The position numbers and the translations under genes were made by a program. Source: Bog-756 sp963713625 (GTDB lineage: Bacteria > Actinomycetota > Acidimicrobiia > Acidimicrobiales > RAAP-2). From it: a stretch of DNA of 64,000 bases. Location of the stretch: assembly GCA_963713625.1 (NCBI GenBank), contig CAVQMN010000011.1, positions 310,001 through 374,000 of the forward strand, written 5' to 3'. The notes beneath the pieces were generated by a model, which worked only from the letters and a program-made list of their open reading frames with translations, had not been told where the DNA came from and made no database searches. Below, in pieces: positions 1 to 7,930 of the stretch. The stretch's first letter is position 1; each line of letters starts with the position of its first letter.

Positions 1-239
1 ACCAGCCGGTTTCCCTGCGCCATGATCTGATTCCTGCCCCTGATCACCGCGCCGATGCCGGTGGAGTCGATGAACTCGAGGTTGGACAGATCCACCACCA
101 CGGTCGCCGCCGTCACCGCCACCAGGGCATTGGCCACCTGGTCGGCCGAGACGATATCCAGTTCGCCACTGAGCGCCACCACGTGGACGCCAGGGAGGTC
201 ACGGATGGTGAGGTCGAACTCGGGTGCCACGAGGCTCAT
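1..239 (-). CDS. STAS-domain anti-sigma factor antagonist (partial, cut by window edge)
   Basis: The gene reads leftward from an ATG at 237-239 and leaves the window, so only about 79 N-terminal residues are visible. They match the STAS fold of SpoIIAA/RsbV-type anti-sigma factor antagonists: a first strand containing LSGELDIVSA, then the strand-helix signature DLSNLEFIDSTGIGAVI. The Ser-Thr after the Asp is where antagonists of this family are phosphorylated by their anti-sigma kinase. Such proteins bind the anti-sigma factor when unphosphorylated and so release a sigma factor, usually in general stress control. No partner kinase or sigma factor is inside the window. The 178 bases between this start and the Nudix gene to its right show no further gene. 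The family call is firm; the partner is unknown. Confidence 0.85.
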   Translation of the reverse strand, partial: MSLVAPEFDLTIRDLPGVHVVALSGELDIVSADQVANALVAVTAATVVVDLSNLEFIDSTGIGAVIRGRNQIMAQGNRL

Positions 240-417
240 TTCCGCCGAAGGTCGCAGGTGGCGGTGTGCCAGGAGTCGGTCAGCTCTCCCAATCGTACCC
301 GACGGGCCGAATCCCGGCCCGAGGCCGCTCCCGGCCCGGCAGCCATTCGGCTGGTCCGCCTGCGCAGGTGACCCTCTCGGGGCCGGGGAGCCCGTCCGAC
401 CGGGGGCGATGGCCCGC

Positions 418-858
418 TCAGCGGAGTTCGGTGAGGGCTCGTCGGACGTACGGAGCCAGTGGCAGCTCCGGGGTCTGATCGATCAGCTGCCAACGGGCGC
501 AGTCCGACGATCCGCCGGTCTCGTTCCGGAGATCCCCCGAGTAGGCGTCGATGGCGTAGATGATCCTGATGGTGTGCAGCAGCGTCCCGTTCGGGAGGGT
601 GGTCACGTCGGACAGGACACCCTTGAGCGGCCCGACCTCGACCCGCAGGCCGGTCTCCTCGGCGAACTCGCGCTCGAGGGCGGTGACCGGATCTTCGCCG
701 TGATCGATGCCACCCCCGGGGAGGAACCAGCGCCCGGCCACGGTCAGGTACCGGGCCGCCCGGACCAGCAGCACCGAGCCGCCTTCGGTGTCCTCGCAGA
801 TCCCGTAGACGGCCACTCGTTGCCGGCGTACCGATTGCTGGGGAGTGGGTGGTTCCAT
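418..858 (-). CDS. Nudix family hydrolase
   Basis: A 146-residue protein with a complete Nudix box, GX5EX7REUXEEXGU, read as G-GIDHG-E-DPVTALE-REFAEETGL near residues 49-71. The Glu residues that bind Mg2+ are present. Nudix enzymes cleave a nucleoside diphosphate linked to another moiety; the substrate cannot be read from sequence. The length is that of a single-domain housecleaning Nudix protein (MutT/ADP-ribose pyrophosphatase type). It is divergent from metG, with its ATG at 856-858 about 60 bases from the metG start, so the two share a short promoter region. Cytosolic; no signal peptide. Confidence 0.88.
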   Translation of the reverse strand: MEPPTPQQSVRRQRVAVYGICEDTEGGSVLLVRAARYLTVAGRWFLPGGGIDHGEDPVTALEREFAEETGLRVEVGPLKGVLSDVTTLPNGTLLHTIRIIYAIDAYSGDLRNETGGSSDCARWQLIDQTPELPLAPYVRRALTELR

Positions 859-919
859 CGAGCACCGGCCTCGGGTGAGTCGGACGGCCCCTGGCCGTTT
901 CGTCGGTACGCTACTGGCA

Positions 920-2428
920 GTGTCCCGCTTCTACATCACCACGCCCATCTACTACGTCAAGGACGCGCCCCACGTAGGCCACGCCTATACGACGGTCAAT
1001 GCCGATGCCCTGGCCCGCTGGCACCGGCTCATCGGCGACGACGTGTTCTTCCTCACCGGCACCGACGAGCACGGCCAGAAGGTGGCCCGGGCCGCCGAGG
1101 AGCAGGATCTCACCCCGGCGGCCTGGACCGACCGGCTGGCTCCCCGGTTCGCCTCGGCCTGGGCCGATCTGGACATCTCCAACGACGACTTCATCCGGAC
1201 CACCGAGCCGAGGCACCACGAGGCGGTCCAGAAATTCCTGAGCCGGATCTATGAGAACGGCCACATCTACATGGACGTCTACCGGGGCCTGTACTGCGTG
1301 CCCTGCGAGCAGTACTACGCCGAGGACGACCTCATCGACGGCACCCTGTGCCCGATCCACCGGATGCCGGTGGACCACCTCGAAGAGGAGAACTACTTCT
1401 TCAGACTGAGCGACTTCGAGCAGCGGCTCATCGACTGGTACGAGGCCAACCCGGGCGCGGTGGTTCCCGAGTCCAAGCGCAACGAGGCCCTCAGCTTCAT
1501 CAAGGGAGGGCTCCGGGACATTTCCATCACCCGGACGTCGATCGACTGGGGGGTCCGCGTCCCCTGGGACGAGAAGCACGTCTTCTACGTCTGGTACGAC
1601 GCCCTCATCAACTACCTGACGGCCATCGGCTACGGGCAGGACGAGGCCCGTTTCGAGACCTGGTGGCCCGCGGTGCACCACCTGATCGGCAAGGAGATCA
1701 TCAGGTTCCACTGTGTCTGGTGGCCGGCCATGTGCATGGCGGCCGGCATCGACCCACCGGCCCACGTCCAGGTGCACGGGTGGCTGCTCCTCGGCGGCGA
1801 GAAGATGTCCAACTCGAGCGTCAACCAGATCTCGCCGGGCGAGCTCACCGCCGACTTCGGGGTCGACGCCGTCCGCTACCACCTGCTGCGTGACATCCCG
1901 CTCGGCTCGGACGGGGACTTCTCCGCCGAGGGTATCGTCGCCCGCTACAACGCCGACCTGGCCAACAACCTCGGGAATCTCCTGTCCCGGGTGGCCACCG
2001 TGGTCGGGTCCAAATGCGCGGGGATCGGACCGGCCCCCTCCGCCGACAGTCGCCTGGCCGCCGTGTCCGCCGCCGTGGTGGAAGAAGCGTCCGAGGCCTG
2101 GCACAACGGCCAGCCCCACCTGGGGCTCGAGGCGGCGTGGCGGCTCATCCGGGAGACGAACGCCGAGTTGGAGACGGCTGAGCCGTGGAAGGCCGAGCCG
2201 GGTCCGGAGGTGGACGCCATCCTGGGCAGTGCCCTCGAGGTCCTGCGCGTCGTTTCGATCCTCATCGTCCCGGCCATGCCGTCGACGGCGGAGGAGATCT
2301 GGGGCCGGATCGGCCTCCAGGGTTCGCCGGCGGATGAGCGGTTGCCGGGGGCGGGTGCCTGGGGCGGGTACCCCGGGGGCCGGACCGTGGAAAAGGGTCC
2401 GCCGCTCTTCCCGCGACGCAAAGGTTAG
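920..2428 (+). CDS. metG: methionyl-tRNA synthetase
   Basis: Charges tRNA-Met with methionine (class I aminoacyl-tRNA synthetase). From a GTG at 920 the product is 502 residues and begins VSRFYITTPIYYVKDAPHVG; the frame is open further upstream, but the conserved N-terminus starts here. The HIGH-type motif is HVGHAY (about residue 20), and the KMSKS-type loop is GEKMSNSS, with Asn in place of the second Lys. A single zinc-knuckle-like group, CVPC followed by CPIH, sits in the connective domain. There is no C-terminal tRNA-binding (Trbp111-like) extension, as in other actinobacterial short MetRS. It is followed 9 bases later by tatD, the usual actinobacterial order. Confidence 0.96.
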   Translation: MSRFYITTPIYYVKDAPHVGHAYTTVNADALARWHRLIGDDVFFLTGTDEHGQKVARAAEEQDLTPAAWTDRLAPRFASAWADLDISNDDFIRTTEPRHHEAVQKFLSRIYENGHIYMDVYRGLYCVPCEQYYAEDDLIDGTLCPIHRMPVDHLEEENYFFRLSDFEQRLIDWYEANPGAVVPESKRNEALSFIKGGLRDISITRTSIDWGVRVPWDEKHVFYVWYDALINYLTAIGYGQDEARFETWWPAVHHLIGKEIIRFHCVWWPAMCMAAGIDPPAHVQVHGWLLLGGEKMSNSSVNQISPGELTADFGVDAVRYHLLRDIPLGSDGDFSAEGIVARYNADLANNLGNLLSRVATVVGSKCAGIGPAPSADSRLAAVSAAVVEEASEAWHNGQPHLGLEAAWRLIRETNAELETAEPWKAEPGPEVDAILGSALEVLRVVSILIVPAMPSTAEEIWGRIGLQGSPADERLPGAGAWGGYPGGRTVEKGPPLFPRRKG

Positions 2429-2437
2429 GGGCACCGG

Positions 2438-3337
2438 GTGGGTGACGCGGTGATCGACTGGTTCGACTCCCACTGCCATCTCCAAGAGGAGTTCCATCTC
2501 CAAGAGGGCGATGCCGGGGCCGGCCGGGACGCCGACCCTGGTCCGCACGCCACCCGACTGGCGGCCACCATCGCCCGGGCCGCCGAGGCCGGCGTGTCGA
2601 GGATGGTGTGCGTGGGCACGGGAGCCGGCTCGTCGGGTGCGGCGGTGAGCCTGGTCCGGTCCATGCGACGACCCGACTCGGTGGCCGTGGCCGAAGGGGT
2701 GGAGCTGTGGGCCACCGTGGGCCTCCACCCCCACGATGCGGTCGACGGGGTCGATTCCCTCGACGACCTCCTGGATGCAGAGCTCGGGGACGGGCCGGCC
2801 GGCGGCCGGCCCGGCGAAGCGGACCACCGGGTGGTCGTGGCCATCGGTGAGTGTGGGCTCGACTACCACTACGACCATTCGCCGCGTCCGGTCCAGCGTG
2901 AGGCCTTCGCCCGGCAGATCGAGCTGGCCCGGCGGCACAACGTGGCCCTTGTCATCCACACCCGGGAGGCATGGGATGACACGATCGACATCCTGACGGC
3001 CGGTGGTGTCCCCGAGCGGACGATCATCCACTGCTTCACCGGGGGACCGGGCGAGGCCCGCCGGTGCCTGGATCTCGGGGCCTCCCTGTCCTTCAGCGGG
3101 GTGGTCACCTTCAAGAACGCCGCCGATGTCCGGGACGCAGCCGCCCTGTGTCCCATGGACCGGTTGCTGGTGGAGACGGATACCCCGTTCCTGACCCCGG
3201 TGCCCCACCGCGGAACCCTCAATGAACCATCGAGGGTTCCGCTCGTCGGGGCAGCAATTGCCCAGGTCAAAGGGGTTGAGACTTTGCAGATTGCTGACGT
3301 TTCGACCCGAAATGCCCGATCGATGTTCTTGATCTGA
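2438..3337 (+). CDS. tatD: TatD family metal-dependent hydrolase
   Basis: A TIM-barrel amidohydrolase-superfamily protein of 299 residues (GTG at 2438; a second GTG at 2450 is also possible). Metal ligands of the family are visible in order: HxH in DSHCHLQ near the N-terminus, the Glu in IGECGLDYHYD, His in LVIHTREAWDD, His in IIHCFTGG and Asp in LVETDTPFLTP. TatD enzymes have 3'-5' DNA exonuclease activity in other bacteria. The segment after HCHLQ is longer than usual and holds an 18-base-period duplication (2476-2507) that encodes HLQEEFHLQEG. It lies between metG and the rpf-position gene, as in mycobacteria. Confidence 0.93.
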   Translation: MGDAVIDWFDSHCHLQEEFHLQEGDAGAGRDADPGPHATRLAATIARAAEAGVSRMVCVGTGAGSSGAAVSLVRSMRRPDSVAVAEGVELWATVGLHPHDAVDGVDSLDDLLDAELGDGPAGGRPGEADHRVVVAIGECGLDYHYDHSPRPVQREAFARQIELARRHNVALVIHTREAWDDTIDILTAGGVPERTIIHCFTGGPGEARRCLDLGASLSFSGVVTFKNAADVRDAAALCPMDRLLVETDTPFLTPVPHRGTLNEPSRVPLVGAAIAQVKGVETLQIADVSTRNARSMFLI

Positions 3338-3522
3338 GGCCCGCTCCGTTCCCCCCGGCGTCCCGGCCCGGAACCGATCCCGGCCGGGGGTGGGGGCCGG
3401 GCTCGGTTTGATTCGGGCGGGACCGACCACCTAACGTCTGCCCCGCGGCCGCGTTGTTCAGCGGTCGTTTTGCTTTCACTGCATGTTGCGTGATCTCGGA
3501 GTGCGGCTGTCGGGCGCGTTCC

Positions 3523-3571
3523 CAGGACCGGCTTGGAGGAGACGGTCCTGTCCATCCCGAAAGGGGTGGAC
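3523..3571 (+). promoter_or_regulatory. two adjacent hairpins in the leader, the second over the ribosome binding site
   Basis: Bases 3523-3530 (CAGGACCG) pair with 3543-3550 (CGGTCCTG) as an 8-bp stem. Directly after it, 3550-3558 (GTCCATCCC) pairs with 3563-3571 (GGGGTGGAC) as a 9-bp stem with one G-T pair and a GAAA tetraloop. The second stem contains the Shine-Dalgarno bases (AAAGGGGTGG) and ends one base before the ATG at 3572. The arrangement would hide the ribosome binding site. Regulation is inferred; only the pairing is seen. Confidence 0.6.
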
Positions 3572-4411
3572 ATGTCTCTTGGGGATCCGTCCCCACGGAG
3601 GCAGCCCTATCAGCCTCACGAGGAGAGTGGAGTCCTGAGGACCAGCATCAAGAATGGCAGCCGGCCGGGCGCCGCCCTCATCCTGTGTGGCGCCGTGCTC
3701 ATCGTGCCCCTGTTGTTGATCCAGAACGGCCAGGACGCCGCCGCCTCGCAGACCTCGCAGGCCTCGCAGGCCCGCGGGGTGCCGAGGGCCGAGCCGGCGC
3801 ACGGCACCGAGCTGGCGCTGCATACCCGGAAGGCCGCAACGAAGGCGTCCCGCTCCCGTCCTGCCCCCGCCCTCGACTCCCGAGCCGCCTCCCGTGCCGC
3901 GTCCGGCCCGAGGGGCCCGGTGCTCACCGGGCAGAACGTGACCGTGCTGATCCGGGCGGCGGACCAGGCTGCGGCCGCCGCCCGCGGATCCGTGCCGACC
4001 GCCCCGGGGACGACGGTGTTCGAGGCCCACCGCGCCGGCGGCGGGGCGCGGATCCTCCCGTCCGAGGAGGTGGTCGACCGGGAGTCGCCCGCCACCACGA
4101 CCACCACGACGGAGGCGCCGCCACCGACAACCGTGGCCGCGGTGCCGCCAGCGACGCCCGCTCCGGGGCCGAGCGACCAGGGCGAGGGACAGGTCACCTA
4201 CTACGACCACCCGGCCGGTACCTGCGCCAGCCCCTGGCTGCCCTTCGGCACGGTGGTGGAGGTGACCAACCCGGCCAACGGGGAGTCCGTCAGCTGCGTC
4301 GTCAACGACCGCGAGGCGGACACCTCCCGGTCCATCGACCTGGCCACAGCCACCTTTGCCGAGATCGCCCCCCTCTCCCAGGGTGTGATCTACGCCGAGC
4401 TCAGCTGGTGA
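3572..4411 (+). CDS. membrane-anchored RlpA-like double-psi beta-barrel protein, in the rpfB position
   Basis: A 279-residue protein, start chosen at the ATG 3572 because AAAGGGGTGG precedes it; a TTG at 3533 is in frame but lies in the leader hairpins. Residues about 33-50 form one membrane segment (GAALILCGAVLIVPLLLI). A long Ala/Pro/Thr-rich linker follows, including a Thr run near 180. The last 75 residues match the RlpA double-psi beta-barrel: TYYDHPAGTCASPWLPFG, then VVEVTNPANGESV, then VNDREADTSRSIDLA. RlpA-type domains bind or cleave peptidoglycan; the NDR Asp corresponds to the catalytic position of active members. The position between tatD and rsmA is normally occupied by rpfB (resuscitation-promoting factor). 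No Rpf, G5 or DUF348 domain is visible. A cell-wall role outside the membrane is inferred. Confidence 0.8.
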   Translation: MSLGDPSPRRQPYQPHEESGVLRTSIKNGSRPGAALILCGAVLIVPLLLIQNGQDAAASQTSQASQARGVPRAEPAHGTELALHTRKAATKASRSRPAPALDSRAASRAASGPRGPVLTGQNVTVLIRAADQAAAAARGSVPTAPGTTVFEAHRAGGGARILPSEEVVDRESPATTTTTTEAPPPTTVAAVPPATPAPGPSDQGEGQVTYYDHPAGTCASPWLPFGTVVEVTNPANGESVSCVVNDREADTSRSIDLATATFAEIAPLSQGVIYAELSW

Positions 4412-4423
4412 GACACTGACCGG

Positions 4424-5335
4424 GTGACCCATGGCCGAGCGGAGATCCATGAGCTTCTCCAGGCCAATGACATCCGGCCCAGTCGTGCGCTCGGCCAGAA
4501 CTTCGTGGCCGACGGCAACACCGTCAGGCGGATCGTCCGGCTTTCCGGCATCACCTCCGGGCAGCAGGTCGTGGAGATCGGCGCCGGCCTGGGCTCGCTC
4601 ACCTTGGCCCTGGTCGAGGCCGGGGCCTCGGTGACGGCGGTGGAGATCGATCGTCACGTGCTGTCCGTGCTCCGGGCCGAGGTCGAGCCGCTGGGCGTGC
4701 GGGTGGTCGAGGGCGACGCCCTCACGCTCGACTGGTCCGAGCTGCTCGGTGACCCCTCGGCCGGTGGGGCGTGGTCGTTGGTGGCCAATCTTCCCTACAA
4801 CGTGGCCGTGCCCCTGGTGATCCGCGTGCTGGAAGAGGCCCCCCAGGTCTCGTCGCTGCTGGTCATGGTCCAGCGCGAGGTGGGGGAGCGCATGGCGGCC
4901 AAAGCCGGCGACGAGGCGTATGGCGCCGTGTCGGTCAAGGTGGCCTACTGGGCCAGAGCCAGTCTGGTCGGCCGTGTGCCCCCCTCCGTCTTCATCCCCA
5001 AACCGAGGGTGGAGTCGGTGCTGGTGCGTCTCGAGCGCCGGACCGGGCCCGAAACGGGTGGGCCCGAAGGGGGGACGGACCCGGGGACGGACGGCCCCGG
5101 CACCGAACGGTACGACCGGCTCTTCTCGGTGGTGCGGGCCGGATTCGCCCACCGGCGCAAGATGCTCCGCCGCGCCCTCGACGGATCGGTGGACCCCGGG
5201 GCCTTCGCCGCGGTGGGTATCGAGCCGACGGCCCGGGCCGAGGAGCTCTCGCTGGAGGAGTGGGAGCGGCTGGCCACCTGGTCGCCGAACGGCGGGGACC
5301 ACCCTGACCCGGCGCGGGAAGGACTGCGTCCATGA
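4424..5335 (+). CDS. rsmA: 16S rRNA (adenine1518-N6/adenine1519-N6)-dimethyltransferase
   Basis: KsgA/RsmA dimethylates two adjacent adenines at the 3' end of 16S rRNA during 30S maturation. The 303-residue product starts at GTG 4424, 12 bases after the preceding stop. The SAM-binding motif is VVEIGAGLGSLTLALVEAG, followed by the acidic ribose-binding residue in TAVEID; the catalytic motif IV is NLPYN. The family's opening RPSRALGQNF is present. A Gly/Thr/Pro-rich insertion (about residues 208-228) lengthens the C-terminal domain. It overlaps ispE by 4 bases, so the two are probably translationally coupled. Confidence 0.96.
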   Translation: MTHGRAEIHELLQANDIRPSRALGQNFVADGNTVRRIVRLSGITSGQQVVEIGAGLGSLTLALVEAGASVTAVEIDRHVLSVLRAEVEPLGVRVVEGDALTLDWSELLGDPSAGGAWSLVANLPYNVAVPLVIRVLEEAPQVSSLLVMVQREVGERMAAKAGDEAYGAVSVKVAYWARASLVGRVPPSVFIPKPRVESVLVRLERRTGPETGGPEGGTDPGTDGPGTERYDRLFSVVRAGFAHRRKMLRRALDGSVDPGAFAAVGIEPTARAEELSLEEWERLATWSPNGGDHPDPAREGLRP

Positions 5336-6177
5336 CGGGTGAGGCGGGGACAGGGCCGGGAGCTCCGGCCGAGCTCAGGGCGGCAGCCAAGCTGACCCTT
5401 TCGCTGGCCGTCACCGGCCGGCGGGCCGACGGCTACCACCTGCTCGAATCCGAGATGGTCACCCTCGATCTGTGCGACACCTTGTTCATCGAGAGCCGGA
5501 CCTCGCTCGAGCGGGGGAGCCTGACCATCGGCGCCGACCCCGGCGGGCCGGCCACCGGGTGGGACCCCGGTGGCATCTCGGTGGGGCCGGACAACCTGGT
5601 GGCCCGGGCCTTGGCCGCGGTGGGCCGGAAGGCGGACGTGCGGGTGGTCAAGCGGATCCCACCCGGTGGTGGCCTGGGTGGGGGATCGGCCGATGCCGCC
5701 GCCGTCCTCCGCTGGGCCGGCTGTACCGACAGGGAGGTGGCCGCCTCGCTCGGGGCCGACGTGCCCTTCTGCCTGACCGGCGGCCGGGCCATGGTCCGCG
5801 GTATCGGTGAGTCGGTCACGCCGCTGGCCCATGAGGATCGGCAGTTCACGCTGCTGCTCCTGCCCTTCGGGATGGACACCGGCGCCGTCTACCGGGCCTG
5901 GGACGAGCTGGACGGGCGGGGTGGGCGGACCACCGGGGAGGGGCCGGTCAACGATCTGGAAGCAGCGGCGCTGGCGGTCGAGCCCCGCCTCGGGCGGTGG
6001 AGAGCACACCTGGAGGCGATCACCGGCCGGCGACCTCGTCTGGCCGGAAGCGGTTCGTCCTGGTTCGTCGACGGATCCCCCGGTGAGGTGGGAGTCAGGG
6101 ACGGGCAGGCCCTGCGGATCGGCGAGGAGACGGGGATGCTGGTGGCGGTCCGGACCACGCCGCCGTCGACGCCTTAG
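5332..6177 (+). CDS. ispE: 4-diphosphocytidyl-2-C-methyl-D-erythritol kinase
   Basis: GHMP-family kinase that phosphorylates CDP-methylerythritol in the non-mevalonate (MEP) isoprenoid pathway. 281 residues, ATG at 5332 within the rsmA stop. The ATP-binding GHMP motif is PPGGGLGGGSADAAAVL near residue 110. The N-terminal AKLTLSLAVTGRRADGYH aligns with the substrate-binding strand, with Thr where many homologues have Asn. The C-terminal GSGSSWFVDG loop completes the fold. The presence of ispE shows the host makes isoprenoids by the MEP route. Confidence 0.95.
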   Translation: MTGEAGTGPGAPAELRAAAKLTLSLAVTGRRADGYHLLESEMVTLDLCDTLFIESRTSLERGSLTIGADPGGPATGWDPGGISVGPDNLVARALAAVGRKADVRVVKRIPPGGGLGGGSADAAAVLRWAGCTDREVAASLGADVPFCLTGGRAMVRGIGESVTPLAHEDRQFTLLLLPFGMDTGAVYRAWDELDGRGGRTTGEGPVNDLEAAALAVEPRLGRWRAHLEAITGRRPRLAGSGSSWFVDGSPGEVGVRDGQALRIGEETGMLVAVRTTPPSTP

Positions 6178-6196
6178 GGGACCAGGCCCCGGTGGA

Positions 6197-6298
6197 TTAC
6201 TTGCCCGCCGCCCGCCGCTGCCAACGTGTGGCCTTCAGCATCTTCTTGTGCTTCTTCTTGCGCATGCGCTTGCGGCGCTTCTTGATCAGTGATCCCAT
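6197..6298 (-). CDS. 30S ribosomal protein bS22 (AURKAIP1/COX24 family)
   Basis: A very short leftward gene of 33 residues (ATG at 6296-6298, TAA at 6197-6199): it opens MGSLIKKRRKRMRKKKHKKM, followed by a short LKATRWQRR segment. This matches bS22, a small basic ribosomal protein of Actinobacteria with the recurring opening MGS(V/L)IKKRRKRM. About half the residues are Lys or Arg, fitting rRNA binding. It stands alone, converging on ispE (19 bases apart) and downstream of the sensor kinase gene. Confidence 0.9.
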   Translation of the reverse strand: MGSLIKKRRKRMRKKKHKKMLKATRWQRRAAGK

Positions 6299-6391
6299 GT
6301 CGCCCGGCACCCTAGTCGACCAGGAGGTTTTGCGCCATGTCGGCCCAGCCGGCGTGGTGGGCGCCCGGCTCCCACGGGCGGAGGGACGGAC

Positions 6392-7792
6392 TCAGTCCGA
6401 CTCCTCTCCCGCCTCGAGGGGGGCCGGCACCTCGGGCAGGCTGAAGCGGAAGACGGCGCCACCGCCCTCGGCCCGGTACACGTTCACGCTCCCGCCTTCG
6501 TCCCTGGCCACCTGGGCCACGATGGCCAACCCCAACCCGGAACCCGGCTTGGATCGGGCCCCCGGCGCCCGGTAGAAGCGGTCGAAGACGAAGGGGGCGT
6601 CGCTGTCGGCGATCCCGGGCCCGTGGTCCCGCACGACCAGGGTCCCGGCCGAACAGGCCACCTCCACCAGCCCGCCGTCCGGGCTCCACTTGAGGGCATT
6701 GTCGAGCAGGTTGTCCACGGCCCGGCCGATGCGGGCGGTGGACCCGGACACCCAGGTCGGAGCCACCTCGGCCTGGAAGACGACGCCCCGGCTCCGCCCG
6801 TGGGTGGTGGCCACCTCGATGGCCTCGAGGACGACGGCGTCGAGCCGGATCGGCTCCGGGGTCAGCTGGGGCTGTTCGCCCCGGGCCAGTTCGGCCAGAT
6901 CGCCCACCAGGGTGGTCAGCTCGTCCAACTGGGTGAGGACGTCACCGATCAGCACCTCGCGCTCGTCGGGGGCCAGCTCGTCCATGCGCCGGGCCACCTC
7001 CATGTTGGTCCTGAGGCTGGTCAACGGTGTGCGCAGCTCGTGGGAGGCATCCAGGACCAGTTGACGCTGGCTCTCTCTCGAGGTGTCGAGCGCCACCAGC
7101 AGCCGGTTGAAGGCCCGGCGCAGCCGACCGAGTTCGTCGGGACCGCCGGGGTCGAGGCGCCGGGACACGTCGGTCGTCTGGGCCAGCTCCTCCACCGTGC
7201 GGGTGAGGCTGTTGAGGGGCCGGAGCACGGTGCGTCCGACCCCGAGCCCGAGGAGGACGGCCAGAGCCACGCCGATGATGACGATCAACCACAGGGCCAG
7301 GGCCAGGTGCCCGAGCTCGAGGTTGACGCCGGTGAGCGGCACGGAGAGCTGGAGGGCCCCGCCGCTCCGCAGGGTGGTCAACCGGGTGCCGTCAGCGCTG
7401 AAGGTGAAACCGGCCGGCAGCGCGGCCACGATCTGGCGGACGTCGACGCCGGCCGCGGTGGTCGAGGAGAACATCTCCGGCGCGGTGCCCCGGCTGGAAG
7501 CCGATGCCCTGACCGCCGGGGTGACCGGGAGGACCAGGCTCGGGGCATCGGTGCTGAACGCCTCCCCCGGTCCCACCACCTGGTTGCACGTCCCGACCGG
7601 CGGTCCACACCCGGTGGGGATGGTCTGGGCCGAGCCGGATGTCAGCACTTCGTGGGCTTCCGCGCTCAAGGTGGCGTCGGCCGAACCGACCAGCGAGTTC
7701 GAGGCCACGATGTAGGTGACGAACGAACCGAGGACCACGACCACGAGGACGGCCCCGGTGGCAGCCAGCACGAGCCGGGCCCGGAAGGTCAT
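6392..7792 (-). CDS. two-component sensor histidine kinase
   Basis: A 466-residue membrane sensor of the MprB/PrrB-like type. Residues 8-30 form the first membrane segment, about 31-160 an extracytoplasmic sensor region with a Cys pair near 62-69, and about 162-186 the second membrane segment. A HAMP linker follows (RPLNSLTRTVEELAQT). The HisKA dimerisation helix carries the phosphorylated His in DASHELRTPLTSL (His about 251). The HATPase domain shows the N box (LLDNALKWS), G1 (VRDHGPGI), F box (FDRFYRAPGA) and G2 (GSGLGLAIV). The cognate regulator lies upstream, separated by a 131-base gap rich in 7-base repeats. The signal is not deducible. Confidence 0.92.
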   Translation of the reverse strand: MTFRARLVLAATGAVLVVVVLGSFVTYIVASNSLVGSADATLSAEAHEVLTSGSAQTIPTGCGPPVGTCNQVVGPGEAFSTDAPSLVLPVTPAVRASASSRGTAPEMFSSTTAAGVDVRQIVAALPAGFTFSADGTRLTTLRSGGALQLSVPLTGVNLELGHLALALWLIVIIGVALAVLLGLGVGRTVLRPLNSLTRTVEELAQTTDVSRRLDPGGPDELGRLRRAFNRLLVALDTSRESQRQLVLDASHELRTPLTSLRTNMEVARRMDELAPDEREVLIGDVLTQLDELTTLVGDLAELARGEQPQLTPEPIRLDAVVLEAIEVATTHGRSRGVVFQAEVAPTWVSGSTARIGRAVDNLLDNALKWSPDGGLVEVACSAGTLVVRDHGPGIADSDAPFVFDRFYRAPGARSKPGSGLGLAIVAQVARDEGGSVNVYRAEGGGAVFRFSLPEVPAPLEAGEESD

Positions 7793-7829
7793 GTCCGTGC
7801 CTCAGCGAGCGGGGACGGCGGGATTCGGG

Positions 7830-7930
7830 TCACGGGTCACGAATCACGGGTCACGGGTCAGACCGGGCACGATCGGGGGGAACGCGGCCGGCGCGGCCAC
7901 GGGCACGGGGAGGCGGTCACGGGTCACGGG
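7830..7930. repeat. short direct repeats TCACGGG between regulator and kinase genes
   Basis: The 7-mer TCACGGG occurs at 7830, 7844 and 7851, with a degenerate copy TCACGAA at 7837, so four units stand head to tail. It appears again at 7917 and 7924. The last copy overlaps the stop codon of the response regulator (7924-7926). The intervening 7858-7916 is GC-rich without the unit. Confidence 0.75.

Noticed and set aside
911..3430. 839-codon minus-strand frame over metG and tatD
   Set aside because: Antisense shadow of GC-rich coding DNA; the plus strand gives complete MetRS and TatD motifs.
3476..5302. 608-codon minus-strand frame over the RlpA-like and rsmA genes
   Set aside because: Antisense shadow; product is Gly/Arg/His-rich without recognisable motifs.
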